From: Kordiimonadaceae bacterium
GTDB lineage: Bacteria; Pseudomonadota; Alphaproteobacteria; Sphingomonadales; Emcibacteraceae
Direction of reading: 5' to 3'
DNA length: 30,932 nt
Assembly (NCBI GenBank): GCA_018699075.1
Contig: JABIPV010000394.1
Span: 1 to 30,932, forward strand
Below the pieces are notes generated by a model that searched no databases, was not told the DNA's origin, and saw nothing but the letters and a program-made list of their open reading frames with translations. Both the position numbers and the translations under genes were made by a program. Shown one piece after another: positions 7,353 to 14,830 of the stretch. Within the stretch, counting starts at the first letter, position 1, and each line of letters starts with the position of its first letter.

Positions 7353-8792
7353 TTAACGAGCAAGTTTTTCTTGAACTTGCTCCCACGTCACATAACCCTT
7401 TGGTGTATATTTAACATCATATTCTGCATTCAGTTCTGTTGGAATGGGCGCGTTGGTATCCGTGCGCCATTCTAACATTCTATTATATAATTTTGCTGTT
7501 ATTTCAGGTTTGTCGAGTACTATATTTGTGGTTTCTTTAAGATCGCTCTCCAGATCATAAAGCTCCAATTGACCATACTCAAAAAACTCAATCAACTTAT
7601 ATCGCCCCATTCGGATAGACCCAAAGGGCGTCGCCCGCCATGTTGTCGTATCGGGATATGGCTGAAGATAGGCGGGAAAATGATAAAATAAAGCGTCTCT
7701 CTCAATATCACTACCATTGAAAATTGGCATCAGGCTTTCGCCATCCGTAATTTGATCTTGTGGCATTTCTCCACCTGCAAGCTCAACTAACGTGGGATAA
7801 AAATCTATGCTATTGACGGGCGTATTATTAATTTTACCTGCCCCTAAACCATTAGGCATTTTTATCACCATCGGCACGCGATTACCACCTTCATAAGGCG
7901 TTCCTTTTGCCCCACGCAAATCGGGAGCCTGCGTTGTCGGGCCATGGCCACCATTGTCCGAGGTTAAAATAACCACTGTATTTTCATCAAAACCCTTATT
8001 TTTTAAAGCTTGCAATATGCGACCAATGCCCTGATCAACATGATCAATCATGGCGCCGTAAACAGGATTACTATGATAGGCATCGCTCTGGCGGTTCTTA
8101 TATTTTGCCGTCGTCTTTTCCGGTGCTTGAATGGGAGTGTGAACCGCATAGTGCGACAGCTGAAGGTAAAATGGTTTATCCGCAGACTGCTCATGTATAT
8201 AGGAAATAGCTTCTTGCGTTAAACGGTCCGTTAAATATTCACCCTCTGGTCCGTCTGATATGGTTTCATTCTCATATGGTGGAAAATAACCGCCCATAGG
8301 TGTCCCGCTATAATTGCCCCCTATATTAATATCATAGCCCTGCATAAGCGGCCCACCCTCTTTACCATCGCCCAAATGCCACTTGCCCATAAAAGCAGTG
8401 TTATATCCTGCGGCTTTAATGCTTTCTGCCATGGTGACGATCGGCATATCAAGAACGGTTTTATTAATGGTCGGGATCAAACGTCGTTCATGGGTATTTC
8501 CCCGTTCTGGAGTACCAACGGTATAAACACCCGTACGCGGTGAATATTGACTAGACATCAGAGCCGCACGTGTCGGCGCACAGTTTGGCGCCGCAGAATA
8601 GGCATTATCAAAACGAATGCCATCCGTAGCAAGCGCGTCCATCACAGGCGTATCATAATAAGTGCTGCCCATAAAACCCACATCTTGCCAGCCCCAATCA
8701 TCAATTAGGAAAAAAATGATATTAGGTTTATCCGCTGCCTGAACATTCAAGGTGAATATTAGTGATGTGAGTAAAGTGAATATTATTTTCAT
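7353..8792 (-). CDS. Exported S1-family (FGly-type) sulfatase
   Basis: This 479-residue enzyme has an N-terminal signal peptide (LLTSLIFTLNVQA, cut near residue 19-20). Metal ligands are seen in IDDWGWQDVGF (Asp31, Asp32) and in ILTSDNGG. The catalytic motif is CAPTR (Cys71-Arg75), the CxPxR form in which Cys must be converted to formylglycine. GKWHLG and HYAVHTP provide further active-site residues. The usual TG or SG after the motif reads SS here. Family members remove sulfate esters, mostly from carbohydrates; the substrate cannot be told from sequence. No formylglycine-generating enzyme is in the window. The first four bases overlap the end of the LytTR regulator gene (ATGA), so expression is probably coupled to it. 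Confidence 0.9.
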   Translation of the reverse strand: MKIIFTLLTSLIFTLNVQAADKPNIIFFLIDDWGWQDVGFMGSTYYDTPVMDALATDGIRFDNAYSAAPNCAPTRAALMSSQYSPRTGVYTVGTPERGNTHERRLIPTINKTVLDMPIVTMAESIKAAGYNTAFMGKWHLGDGKEGGPLMQGYDINIGGNYSGTPMGGYFPPYENETISDGPEGEYLTDRLTQEAISYIHEQSADKPFYLQLSHYAVHTPIQAPEKTTAKYKNRQSDAYHSNPVYGAMIDHVDQGIGRILQALKNKGFDENTVVILTSDNGGHGPTTQAPDLRGAKGTPYEGGNRVPMVIKMPNGLGAGKINNTPVNSIDFYPTLVELAGGEMPQDQITDGESLMPIFNGSDIERDALFYHFPAYLQPYPDTTTWRATPFGSIRMGRYKLIEFFEYGQLELYDLESDLKETTNIVLDKPEITAKLYNRMLEWRTDTNAPIPTELNAEYDVKYTPKGYVTWEQVQEKLAR

Positions 8793-9604
8793 TGGAATGA
8801 TAAATTATCCTTATATCGACGAGAAAGTCTAAGCTCTTCTCCGTCTTTTAAAATTATATTCTGATCCCCATTCATAGCAGGTTTAATTTGCTCAACCTGA
8901 TCTTTTTTTACAATAGTAGAACGGTGGATACGGGCGAAATCATGATCACCTAAGCGGGTTGCGATATCTTTCATCGTCGCCCTCAGCATATAGGTTTGAT
9001 CCCCTACATGAAGTTCCACGTAATTGCCGGCGGCTTCCACCCAATCAACTGAACCTGGGCTTATAAAATTAAAGGTCCCTGCCTTGCTAACCAATATTCG
9101 TTTATCTTCTGTATGATCTTCTTTAGCCGCTTCAAACTGCGCCTCACCATTTCTAAGTCGCATTATTTCACGGTAAACATACATCACAAGAAGAATGCTA
9201 ATATAAGCCATAACGTCTTTTCGGTATTCATAAACAATTGTGTAGTCGAGTTCAGTAAAAACATATACGTCATCAACGGAGGCAAATATCATCTTACGTA
9301 TAGCCACCATTCCACCAATATGAATAGCGGAAAAAACCATACTGAGCGGAATATGTATAAGTAACATTTTACGCCAACTTTTCTGTAAGATTGGATAACG
9401 AATATCAAACATCATAATGAATGGCACCATTAGAAATGCCATATAGGTACTGGTATATTCCCAAACAAATGGCTTCCATGCTTCCAGAGGATCTCCACGA
9501 CCATTATATTCCATAATGAGAGACGTCGACCTAACCGCCGCCTCAATAGAAATGAAGCAAAATACAAATAATAATAATTTCCAGTGCCGCTTTATCGTTA
9601 GCAT
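8789..9604 (-). CDS. Membrane-anchored LytTR-family DNA-binding regulator
   Basis: This 271-residue protein has four predicted membrane segments in its first 145 residues: around LLLFVFCFISIE, MAFLMVPFIMMF, LIHIPLSMVFSAIHIGGMVAI and AYISILLVMYVY. After a charged linker, the LytTR domain fills the last 100 residues: FISPGSVDWVEAAGNYVELH, the MLRATMKDI helix, FARIHRSTIV and LRLSRRYKDNL. LytTR domains bind direct repeats spaced by about two helical turns. There is no receiver domain, so the signal would enter through the membrane part. The gene overlaps the sulfatase start by four bases and diverges from the acyltransferase gene. Three matching repeats lie just upstream of its start, which suggests autoregulation. 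Confidence 0.88.
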   Translation of the reverse strand: MLTIKRHWKLLLFVFCFISIEAAVRSTSLIMEYNGRGDPLEAWKPFVWEYTSTYMAFLMVPFIMMFDIRYPILQKSWRKMLLIHIPLSMVFSAIHIGGMVAIRKMIFASVDDVYVFTELDYTIVYEYRKDVMAYISILLVMYVYREIMRLRNGEAQFEAAKEDHTEDKRILVSKAGTFNFISPGSVDWVEAAGNYVELHVGDQTYMLRATMKDIATRLGDHDFARIHRSTIVKKDQVEQIKPAMNGDQNIILKDGEELRLSRRYKDNLSFQ

Positions 9605-9622
9605 ATCTAAATGATATCTCCA

Positions 9623-9673
9623 CTTATCACAATATTAATTCCGCTTATCACAACCGATCACCATTTGTCACAA
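9623..9673. promoter_or_regulatory. Three phased direct repeats, probable LytTR operators
   Basis: CTTATCACAA occurs at 9623-9632 and exactly again at 9644-9653, with a third copy TTTGTCACAA at 9664-9673. The starts are 21 and 20 bases apart, so all copies sit on the same face of the helix. LytTR regulators are known to bind direct repeats with this spacing. The array lies between the LytTR gene and the divergent acyltransferase gene, and the first copy abuts the GGAG Shine-Dalgarno of the LytTR gene. Confidence 0.65.
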
Positions 9674-9758
9674 AAGCCCGCCTCTTCGTCCCAAAGTGCT
9701 GGTAACGCTTCACTTTTATTAGCACCATAGTCTCATAACTTCAACACGGAGACATAAA

Positions 9759-10952
9759 ATGACATATCAACACACTACCCCGACATTTGGTGGAAGACAA
9801 CATTTCCTAGATTGGCTGAGAGTTTTAGCCTTCGCATATCTGGTATTTTTTCACACTGGCATGATGTTCGTGGATTGGGATTTTCATATAGAAAGTGGTC
9901 ACGATAGCGAATTTCTAAAGTCTATAATGATGCTGACCACAACATGGCGTCTTGATTTATTATTCCTGGTATCTGGTGTTGCCATCAGCTTTATGATGAC
10001 AAAAATGACCATCGGAGGTTTTTTAAAACAACGTATGGTAAAACTATTCGTTCCACTCTTTTTTGCCTGCGCTGTTATAGTCGCCCCGCAACCATATTTT
10101 GAAGCGGTGCAAAAAGGCTTGCTCGAACCGGGATATTGGTATTTTTGGACAGAGCAATATTTTCATTTTACCTGGCTCGAAGGTATGCTTAGCCCTTGGC
10201 CCACCTATAATCATATGTGGTATGTTCTGTATCTGCTTTTATACACAGTACTTCTTGTTCCGCTCTTTATGTTTATAAAAAGCGAAAAAGGAAAATCAGC
10301 TTTATCTTCATTAGAAAAATGGATTACGAAGGGATCACGCATTTTATGGGCACCATATATTCTATATTTATCTGTTTTCTTTTATACAGGTCATAACGAC
10401 ATCACCCATGCGGTATGGGATGATTGGTTTGGTCATTTCGTATATGCTTATATTTTGGTGCTTGGTGTAATTTTTGTCCGCATGCCAAAAACATGGCAAG
10501 CTTTCGAAGACAACCGCTATATTTCTCTTCTTTTAGCACTAGCCAGTTACAGTATTATATTAGTCAAACACCACTTGGTAGGTGATCCTTTACAGTTCAT
10601 AAGCTGGGATCTTATGGAAATGGTCATGAAATGGTCATGGGTCGCAACCTTAATTGGCTTCGCCCGCCATTACCTAAATTTCAGTAATAAAACGCTTAAA
10701 TATTGTAACAGCATTGTTTATCCGTTTTTCATTCTTCATCAGTCCGTTTCAATTATAATCGGTTATTACATCATCGATTGGGGTTTAAATGGAGTGTTTG
10801 AATTTTTGGCTGTCCTTTTTAGCACCTACTTTATAAGCCTAGTTCTTATCGAAGCAGTAATTAAGAGATCAAATATCTTACGCATTCTTTTTGGCATGCC
10901 GATGACAAAAAAAGAGCCCGATTTAATCGTCAAACCGAGCTCCTTTTCTTAA
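9759..10952 (+). CDS. Acyltransferase-3 family integral membrane protein
   Basis: This 397-residue protein has about ten membrane helices and the acyltransferase-3 start signature HFLDWLRVLAFAYLVFFHTG, where the His in FFHTG is the expected catalytic residue. It then has DLLFLVSGVAISFMM, FLKQRMVKLFVPLFF and, near the end, YPFFILHQSVSIIIGYYI. These proteins transfer acyl groups to sugars of surface or periplasmic glycans (OafA, OpgC/MdoC types); this one resembles the MdoC-like branch in layout. The start ATG has CGGAGA eight bases before it. It diverges from the LytTR regulator across the repeat array and is a likely target of that regulator. The acyl group and acceptor are unknown. Confidence 0.85.
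   Translation: MTYQHTTPTFGGRQHFLDWLRVLAFAYLVFFHTGMMFVDWDFHIESGHDSEFLKSIMMLTTTWRLDLLFLVSGVAISFMMTKMTIGGFLKQRMVKLFVPLFFACAVIVAPQPYFEAVQKGLLEPGYWYFWTEQYFHFTWLEGMLSPWPTYNHMWYVLYLLLYTVLLVPLFMFIKSEKGKSALSSLEKWITKGSRILWAPYILYLSVFFYTGHNDITHAVWDDWFGHFVYAYILVLGVIFVRMPKTWQAFEDNRYISLLLALASYSIILVKHHLVGDPLQFISWDLMEMVMKWSWVATLIGFARHYLNFSNKTLKYCNSIVYPFFILHQSVSIIIGYYIIDWGLNGVFEFLAVLFSTYFISLVLIEAVIKRSNILRILFGMPMTKKEPDLIVKPSSFS
10907..10942 (-). terminator. Terminator of the SYLF gene, embedded in the end of the acyltransferase gene
   Basis: On the minus strand GAGCTCG (10942-10936) pairs with CGGGCTC (10920-10914) across a 15-base loop and is followed by a run of seven T. It lies about 30 bases after the stop of the SYLF gene and inside the last codons of the convergent gene. 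Confidence 0.55.
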
Positions 10953-10970
10953 TCTATATATGGAAATGGA

Positions 10971-11525
10971 TTAATTAAGTTTTTTCCATTTCCAATATTT
11001 TGTTCCTTGAATGGTGGCTTGCAATGCAAGCCCCTTTTTTGTCATTTGATAAACGGTAACGCCACTGACTACTGTATCGGCCGCATTTACTTCGCCCCCA
11101 TTGTCATCAATTTTCGCCGCCGCGTCCGCTTGCCCGGAAAGATCCCAGCCCTTATCGACAAATTGATCAAAAACAGCACGTTTATGAAACACAAAAACGG
11201 CGCGATAATCTTTAATGCCAAGACCAATACCAACTCCGCCGGTCGCCATTCGCATATAAGTTTCTTTGCCCGACTTATTATCATGAACCACGCCTTTTCC
11301 ACTACCTGCGGAAAGAAAGATTAAATTTACGCCGCCGTTGTTAAAGACGGCATATCCTTCTGACTGCGCAATCAGGTCTTGTGCTTCGGGATTATTTGCA
11401 TATAGCTGGGCGAGTACCTCGCCTCTCATTTCTTGAATATCCTGACGATCTTCTTCAGCTGTTTTAGCAAAAGCGGATAAAGGCATCATGACCAATAACA
11501 TGACGAGTGACATTTTTTTTAGCAT
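10971..11525 (-). CDS. Exported SYLF-domain (YSC84-like) protein
   Basis: This 184-residue protein has a signal peptide (SLVMLLVMMPLSAFA), so it acts in the envelope. The SYLF domain follows: DLIAQSEGYAVFNNGGVNLI, then GSGKGVVHDNKSGKETYMRM, GGVGIGLGIKDYRAVFVF and DKGWDLSGQADAAAK. SYLF domains bind phosphoinositides or other lipids in eukaryotic proteins; bacterial members are exported, with poorly known roles. The ATG has a weak Shine-Dalgarno (AGGAAT). It is convergent with the acyltransferase, 18 bases apart, and its terminator is embedded in that gene. Confidence 0.82.
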   Translation of the reverse strand: MLKKMSLVMLLVMMPLSAFAKTAEEDRQDIQEMRGEVLAQLYANNPEAQDLIAQSEGYAVFNNGGVNLIFLSAGSGKGVVHDNKSGKETYMRMATGGVGIGLGIKDYRAVFVFHKRAVFDQFVDKGWDLSGQADAAAKIDDNGGEVNAADTVVSGVTVYQMTKKGLALQATIQGTKYWKWKKLN

Positions 11526-11668
11526 TTAAAATTCCTATAAATAATTTTCATAACTGTACCATTTTTATACTTAAAATAAAATTATTCTTATTTCTTGCAT
11601 CCAATTGTGGCGAAATTAGCATCTATGTAATGAAACTTAATTTTTAAATATTAAAAGGAACCATTATT

Positions 11669-12034
11669 ATGGAAGCTATCTTCGTCCCACTCATCGTATT
11701 TGCATCAATCACTTTAAGCATTTGGTGTTTTGTTCATTATAAAAACAGTGAAAAATTAAAAATTCAAGATACGATTGTTAAAGCCATCGATGCAGGGCAA
11801 CAATTGAGCCCGGAAACAATTAAAGCTCTTGGCGTGCGTACAAAAATGACCGATATTCGCCGCTCAATCTTACTCATATTTCTTGGCATAGCCGTGCTTA
11901 TTTTTGCCCAAGCAGTTGGCGTGGAAGATGACGACGCTGTCGTGATCCTTTCTGGCATGGCATCATTTCCTATTATGCTCGGAATAGGCTATTATGTGGT
12001 CTATAGATTGAGTTTAAACGGAACTGTCAAATAA
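11669..12034 (+). CDS. DUF6249-like small membrane protein
   Basis: This 121-residue protein has an N-terminal membrane helix (FVPLIVFASITLSIWCFVHY). A cytosolic helix-rich part follows (KLKIQDTIVKAIDAGQQLSP ... LGVRTKMTDIRRS). Two more helices come after it (ILLIFLGIAVLIFAQAVGV and MASFPIMLGIGYYVVY). The motif of a membrane helix, a short regulatory segment with SPET, and RRSILLI matches DUF6249-type proteins that are commonly encoded beside an ECF sigma factor. Here the next gene, six bases downstream, is such a sigma factor, but truncated. AAAGGA precedes the ATG. It may act in signalling to the sigma factor, but this is an inference from context. Confidence 0.7.
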   Translation: MEAIFVPLIVFASITLSIWCFVHYKNSEKLKIQDTIVKAIDAGQQLSPETIKALGVRTKMTDIRRSILLIFLGIAVLIFAQAVGVEDDDAVVILSGMASFPIMLGIGYYVVYRLSLNGTVK

Positions 12035-12040
12035 TTTTAT

Positions 12041-12280
12041 ATGAATGAATATGAACGCCAATGGATTGCAAAGGCAGCAATTAAGAAAGATACAAAATAT
12101 TTCGGTTATTTGGTCGATGAACACCAAAGCACGATACGGGGATATTTGCGCCGCCTGACCAAAGGCAACCACGCCCTTGCAGATGATCTTGCACAGGAAA
12201 CATTTCTGATGGCTTTTAGAAAAATATCCAATTATCAAGCCAGCGGTTCATTCATATCTTGGTTGTTAAGTATCGCGTAA
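12041..12280 (+). pseudogene. Truncated ECF-type RNA polymerase sigma factor (region 2 only)
   Basis: The 79 residues match region 2 of an ECF sigma factor: ALADDLAQETFLMAFRKI is the core-binding and -10 recognition segment, and GSFISWLLSIA is the usual end of region 2. An in-frame TAA follows. Full-length members go on for about 100 residues with a linker and the region 4 helix-turn-helix. I translated the downstream frames and found no region 4. The gene is therefore probably broken, although a short region-2 product could still be made. It is coupled to the DUF6249-like gene. Between its stop and the CAU tRNA lies DNA that does not resemble either gene. Confidence 0.75.
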
Positions 12281-12574
12281 GCAACCTTCAGATCTCACCT
12301 CTGAGAAATTAAAACGACTTGGCCCACTTCCACACACTTGGTCAGAACAGAAATCTCGCCTCGGATACCAAAACTCCTCCACCTAACCTCAATGTAATCA
12401 CCAAATGGATTGGTGACACAATATCGCCTTTAGAGATTTTGGCCATTTACGACGATTTTTCTCCAACAAATCAGTCTCTCCACCAACCTATTAGCTACTA
12501 TATTGCCGTACTACCGCAGATTTCTGCGGTTTTCACGGGTTAGCCTAAAATAGGGGGCAAAACTAGGGAGGGAG
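12281..12574. other. Unassigned DNA between the sigma remnant and the CAU tRNA; possible mobile-element scar
   Basis: No convincing gene is seen here. A 74-codon open frame on the plus strand (12319-12543) reads like no protein I know. The stretch contains a 7-bp inverted repeat (TCACCAA 12398-12404, TTGGTGA 12410-12416), an 8-bp hairpin (ACCGCAGA 12513-12520, TCTGCGGT 12523-12530), and two related segments near the tRNA end, AAAATAGGGGG and AAAACTAGGGAG. Tyrosine-recombinase elements insert at tRNA 3' ends, and this segment lies on exactly that side of the tRNA. Confidence 0.35.
12513..12534 (+). terminator. Hairpin with short T-run, possible terminator
   Basis: ACCGCAGA (12513-12520) pairs perfectly with TCTGCGGT (12523-12530), and TTT follows. 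The T-run is short, so activity is uncertain. Confidence 0.35.
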
Positions 12575-12651
12575 TGGTGGGCCTGGTAGGACTCGAACCT
12601 ACGACCGAACCGTTATGAGCGGTTTGCTCTAACCAACTGAGCTACAGGCCC
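12575..12651 (-). tRNA. tRNA with CAU anticodon, probably tRNA-Ile2 (lysidine-modified)
   Basis: This is a complete 77-nt cloverleaf on the minus strand with an encoded CCA (complement of 12575-12577). The acceptor stem is GGGCCTG/CAGGCCC, the D arm starts GCTCAGTTGGTTAGAGC, the anticodon stem is AACCG/CGGTT and the loop CTCATAA gives CAU at 12617-12615. CAU may be Met or Ile2. The acceptor stem equals that typical of tRNA-Ile(GAU) in this group rather than the GGCGG-type stem of elongator Met, so I favour Ile2, whose C34 is changed to lysidine by TilS. It lies about 115 bases after the rpoD stop on the same strand and may be read through from it. Confidence 0.9.
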
Positions 12652-12709
12652 CCCTAAAAACAAGACTGCTTAAGTAGCAGATAATAAAAAAAATGAATAG
12701 AGGAGAAAT

Positions 12710-12730
12710 TCGCTTTAAGCGATTTTTTTT
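12710..12730 (+). terminator. Plus-strand terminator-like hairpin
   Basis: TCGCT (12710-12714) and AGCGA (12718-12722) form a short stem, followed by eight T. It would stop rightward transcripts entering the 3' end of rpoD. Confidence 0.55.
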
Positions 12731-12733
12731 AAT

Positions 12734-12760
12734 AAGCCCGTTAAAATAATTAACGGGCTT
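12734..12760 (-). terminator. Strong hairpin just after rpoD, probable transcript end or processing site
   Basis: AAGCCCGTTAA (12734-12744) and TTAACGGGCTT (12750-12760) form a perfect 11-bp stem with a five-base loop, seven bases after the rpoD stop. On the minus strand no T-run follows directly, so it may stabilise the 3' end rather than terminate fully. Confidence 0.5.
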
Positions 12761-12766
12761 ATAAAC

Positions 12767-14788
12767 TTAATTATCCAAAAAGCTCCGTAGTTTACGGGAA
12801 CGGCTTGGATGTTTTAACTTACGTAGGGCTTTTGCTTCAATTTGACGAATACGCTCGCGGGTCACAGAAAACTGTTGGCCTACTTCTTCCAATGTATGGT
12901 CAGTATTCATTCCAATTCCGAAACGCATCCTTAGAACTCTTTCTTCACGTGGTGTTAGCGACGCAAGAACACGTGTCGTTGTATCGCGCAAATTGGTTTG
13001 AATTGCACTATCCACTGGTAATATTGCATTCTTATCTTCGATGAAATCACCTAAATGACTGTCTTCTTCATCACCAATTGGCGTTTCAAGTGATATTGGC
13101 TCTTTGGCGATTTTCATTACTTTTCGCACTTTTTCAAGGGGCATTGAAAGTCTTGCCGCGAGTTCTTCTGGCGTCGCTTCACGGCCAATTTCATGCATCA
13201 TTTGACGCCCAGTACGTACAAGCTTATTGATCGTTTCGATCATATGAACCGGAATACGGATTGTCCGTGCTTGGTCTGCGATTGAACGGGTAATCGCCTG
13301 TCTAATCCACCACGTTGCGTAAGTTGAGAATTTATAACCACGGCGATATTCAAATTTATCCACCGCTTTCATCAATCCAATATTACCTTCTTGAATAAGG
13401 TCAAGGAATTGTAATCCGCGGTTGGTATACTTTTTGGCGATAGAAATCACGAGACGAAGATTGGCTTCCACCATTTCTTTTTTGGCAATCCGTGCTTCTT
13501 TTTCGCCTTTTTGAACTTTATTCACAATCACACGAAACTCAGAAACATTAAGTCCGACTTCTTTGGCAATTTCCATCACCTGATCGCGCATATTTTGTAC
13601 AACTTCTTGTTCTTTATCTGCAAATGTGGACCAGCCTTTACCTTTGTCCTTAGACATGGTTTTGATCCAGCTAGGTTCTAACTCACGTTCCCAATAATTA
13701 TCAAGGTAAGCTTTACGGCTCACTTTATATCTTTCCGCAAGACGAAGCATTTTGCCTTCAAGGCTCATAAGACGCTTACTGGAAAAATAAAGCTGCTCAA
13801 GAAGTGCTTCAATACGATTATTATTAAGACGGAGGCTATTCATGAGAACGATTAGTTCATCGCTTAATTTGCGATAACGACGTTCTTGAGCCGTAGTGAG
13901 TTCAGTATTACCGATATTAGATTCGTGTCTTAGTTCCTGTATCTTGGCAAATTTCTTATAAACTTTGCCGACACTGGCAAAAATCTCCATAACCCTAGGC
14001 TGCAGTGCTTCTTCCATACTCGCTAATGACATAGTGACGCCTTCGTCATCATCGTCGTCATCATCGTCTGTATTTTCTTCAAGACCTTCTTCGACTTTAC
14101 TCTTATCGTCGTTTTCGCCGCTATTTTCAGCACTCTCTTCGTCATCGCTCTCATCAATATCTTCTGGTGCATCTTCTGATGGCGTAGCTGTTGGAGTTGC
14201 ATCGGATTCTTGCGTTGGGTCATTGCCGTACATGGCATCCAAATCAATCACGTCACGCAGAAGTATCTCACCTTCTTCGAGCATTTCGCCCCAAGCCGCG
14301 AGTGCATTAAAAGTAAGCGGGCTGTCACATAGCCCTGAAATCATGGTTTCGCGCCCGGCTTCAATACGTTTTGCAATCGCAATTTCGCCTTCGCGAGAAA
14401 GGAGCTCTACACTGCCCATTTCACGTAGATACATACGAACAGGATCATCCGTTCGGTCTGCTGGTGCTTTCGTAGCAGGCTTTCCCGACATAACGTCTTT
14501 ATCGTCTTTATCGCCTTTACCAGAAGCCTTCTCAGGCGTTGCCTCTTCTGCCTCAGCTTCTGCATTATCAACCACATTTATGCCTATTTCTGAAAGCATG
14601 GTCATTACGTCTTCAATTTGTTCCGAAGACATCTGATCTTGTGGTAATGCTTTATTCAAAGCATCATAGGTAATGTATCCCCGTGTTTTTGCGGCGGCGA
14701 TCATTTTCTTTACGGCATCTTGACCATTTTCAACGGGAGCATCTGCTTTGTCGTTACTTTTGTCAGACTTAGTGGCTTTTTCTGCCAT
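12767..14788 (-). CDS. rpoD: RNA polymerase primary sigma factor (sigma-70)
   Basis: This is the housekeeping sigma factor of 673 residues. Region 1.1 lies near residues 25-85. Region 1.2 starts with DPVRMYLREMGSVELLSREG. A long acidic non-conserved insert follows, with an Asp run near residue 245. Region 2 contains EANLRLVISIAKKYTNRGLQ, LDLIQEGNIGLMKAVDKFEY and STYATWWIRQAITRSIADQ, which bind core and melt the -10. Region 3 starts RIPVHMIETINKL. Region 4 ends the protein with TPREERVLRMRFGIG and the helix-turn-helix TLEEVGQQFSVTRERIRQIE, which contacts the -35. All regions are intact and the length is normal for alphaproteobacteria. It follows dnaG with a 42-base gap, so the two are probably one transcript. 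Confidence 0.98.
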   Translation of the reverse strand: MAEKATKSDKSNDKADAPVENGQDAVKKMIAAAKTRGYITYDALNKALPQDQMSSEQIEDVMTMLSEIGINVVDNAEAEAEEATPEKASGKGDKDDKDVMSGKPATKAPADRTDDPVRMYLREMGSVELLSREGEIAIAKRIEAGRETMISGLCDSPLTFNALAAWGEMLEEGEILLRDVIDLDAMYGNDPTQESDATPTATPSEDAPEDIDESDDEESAENSGENDDKSKVEEGLEENTDDDDDDDDEGVTMSLASMEEALQPRVMEIFASVGKVYKKFAKIQELRHESNIGNTELTTAQERRYRKLSDELIVLMNSLRLNNNRIEALLEQLYFSSKRLMSLEGKMLRLAERYKVSRKAYLDNYWERELEPSWIKTMSKDKGKGWSTFADKEQEVVQNMRDQVMEIAKEVGLNVSEFRVIVNKVQKGEKEARIAKKEMVEANLRLVISIAKKYTNRGLQFLDLIQEGNIGLMKAVDKFEYRRGYKFSTYATWWIRQAITRSIADQARTIRIPVHMIETINKLVRTGRQMMHEIGREATPEELAARLSMPLEKVRKVMKIAKEPISLETPIGDEEDSHLGDFIEDKNAILPVDSAIQTNLRDTTTRVLASLTPREERVLRMRFGIGMNTDHTLEEVGQQFSVTRERIRQIEAKALRKLKHPSRSRKLRSFLDN

Positions 14789-14830
14789 TTATAAACCTCA
14801 AATAATTTTTAAACGCATTAGTGATGTTAC

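Noticed and set aside
7358..7382. Hairpin GAGCAAGTT/AACTTGCTC as terminator for the DsbB-like gene
   Set aside because: The stem is perfect, but it lies in the sulfatase coding end and no T-run follows on the plus strand, so it is not a convincing terminator.
12319..12543. 74-codon plus-strand frame as the missing region 4 of the sigma factor
   Set aside because: Its translation has none of the helix-turn-helix features of sigma region 4, and it is not in register with the sigma remnant. It is left as part of the unassigned segment.
12575..12651. Elongator tRNA-Met for the CAU tRNA
   Set aside because: The anticodon alone allows it, but the GGGCCTG acceptor stem is like tRNA-Ile. I keep Ile2 as the better call, not as proven.
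13965..14636. Long Ser-rich open frame opposite rpoD
   Set aside because: It is the antisense shadow of the acidic, Asp/Glu-rich part of rpoD, whose codons read as Ser on the other strand. It has no Shine-Dalgarno and no recognisable domain.
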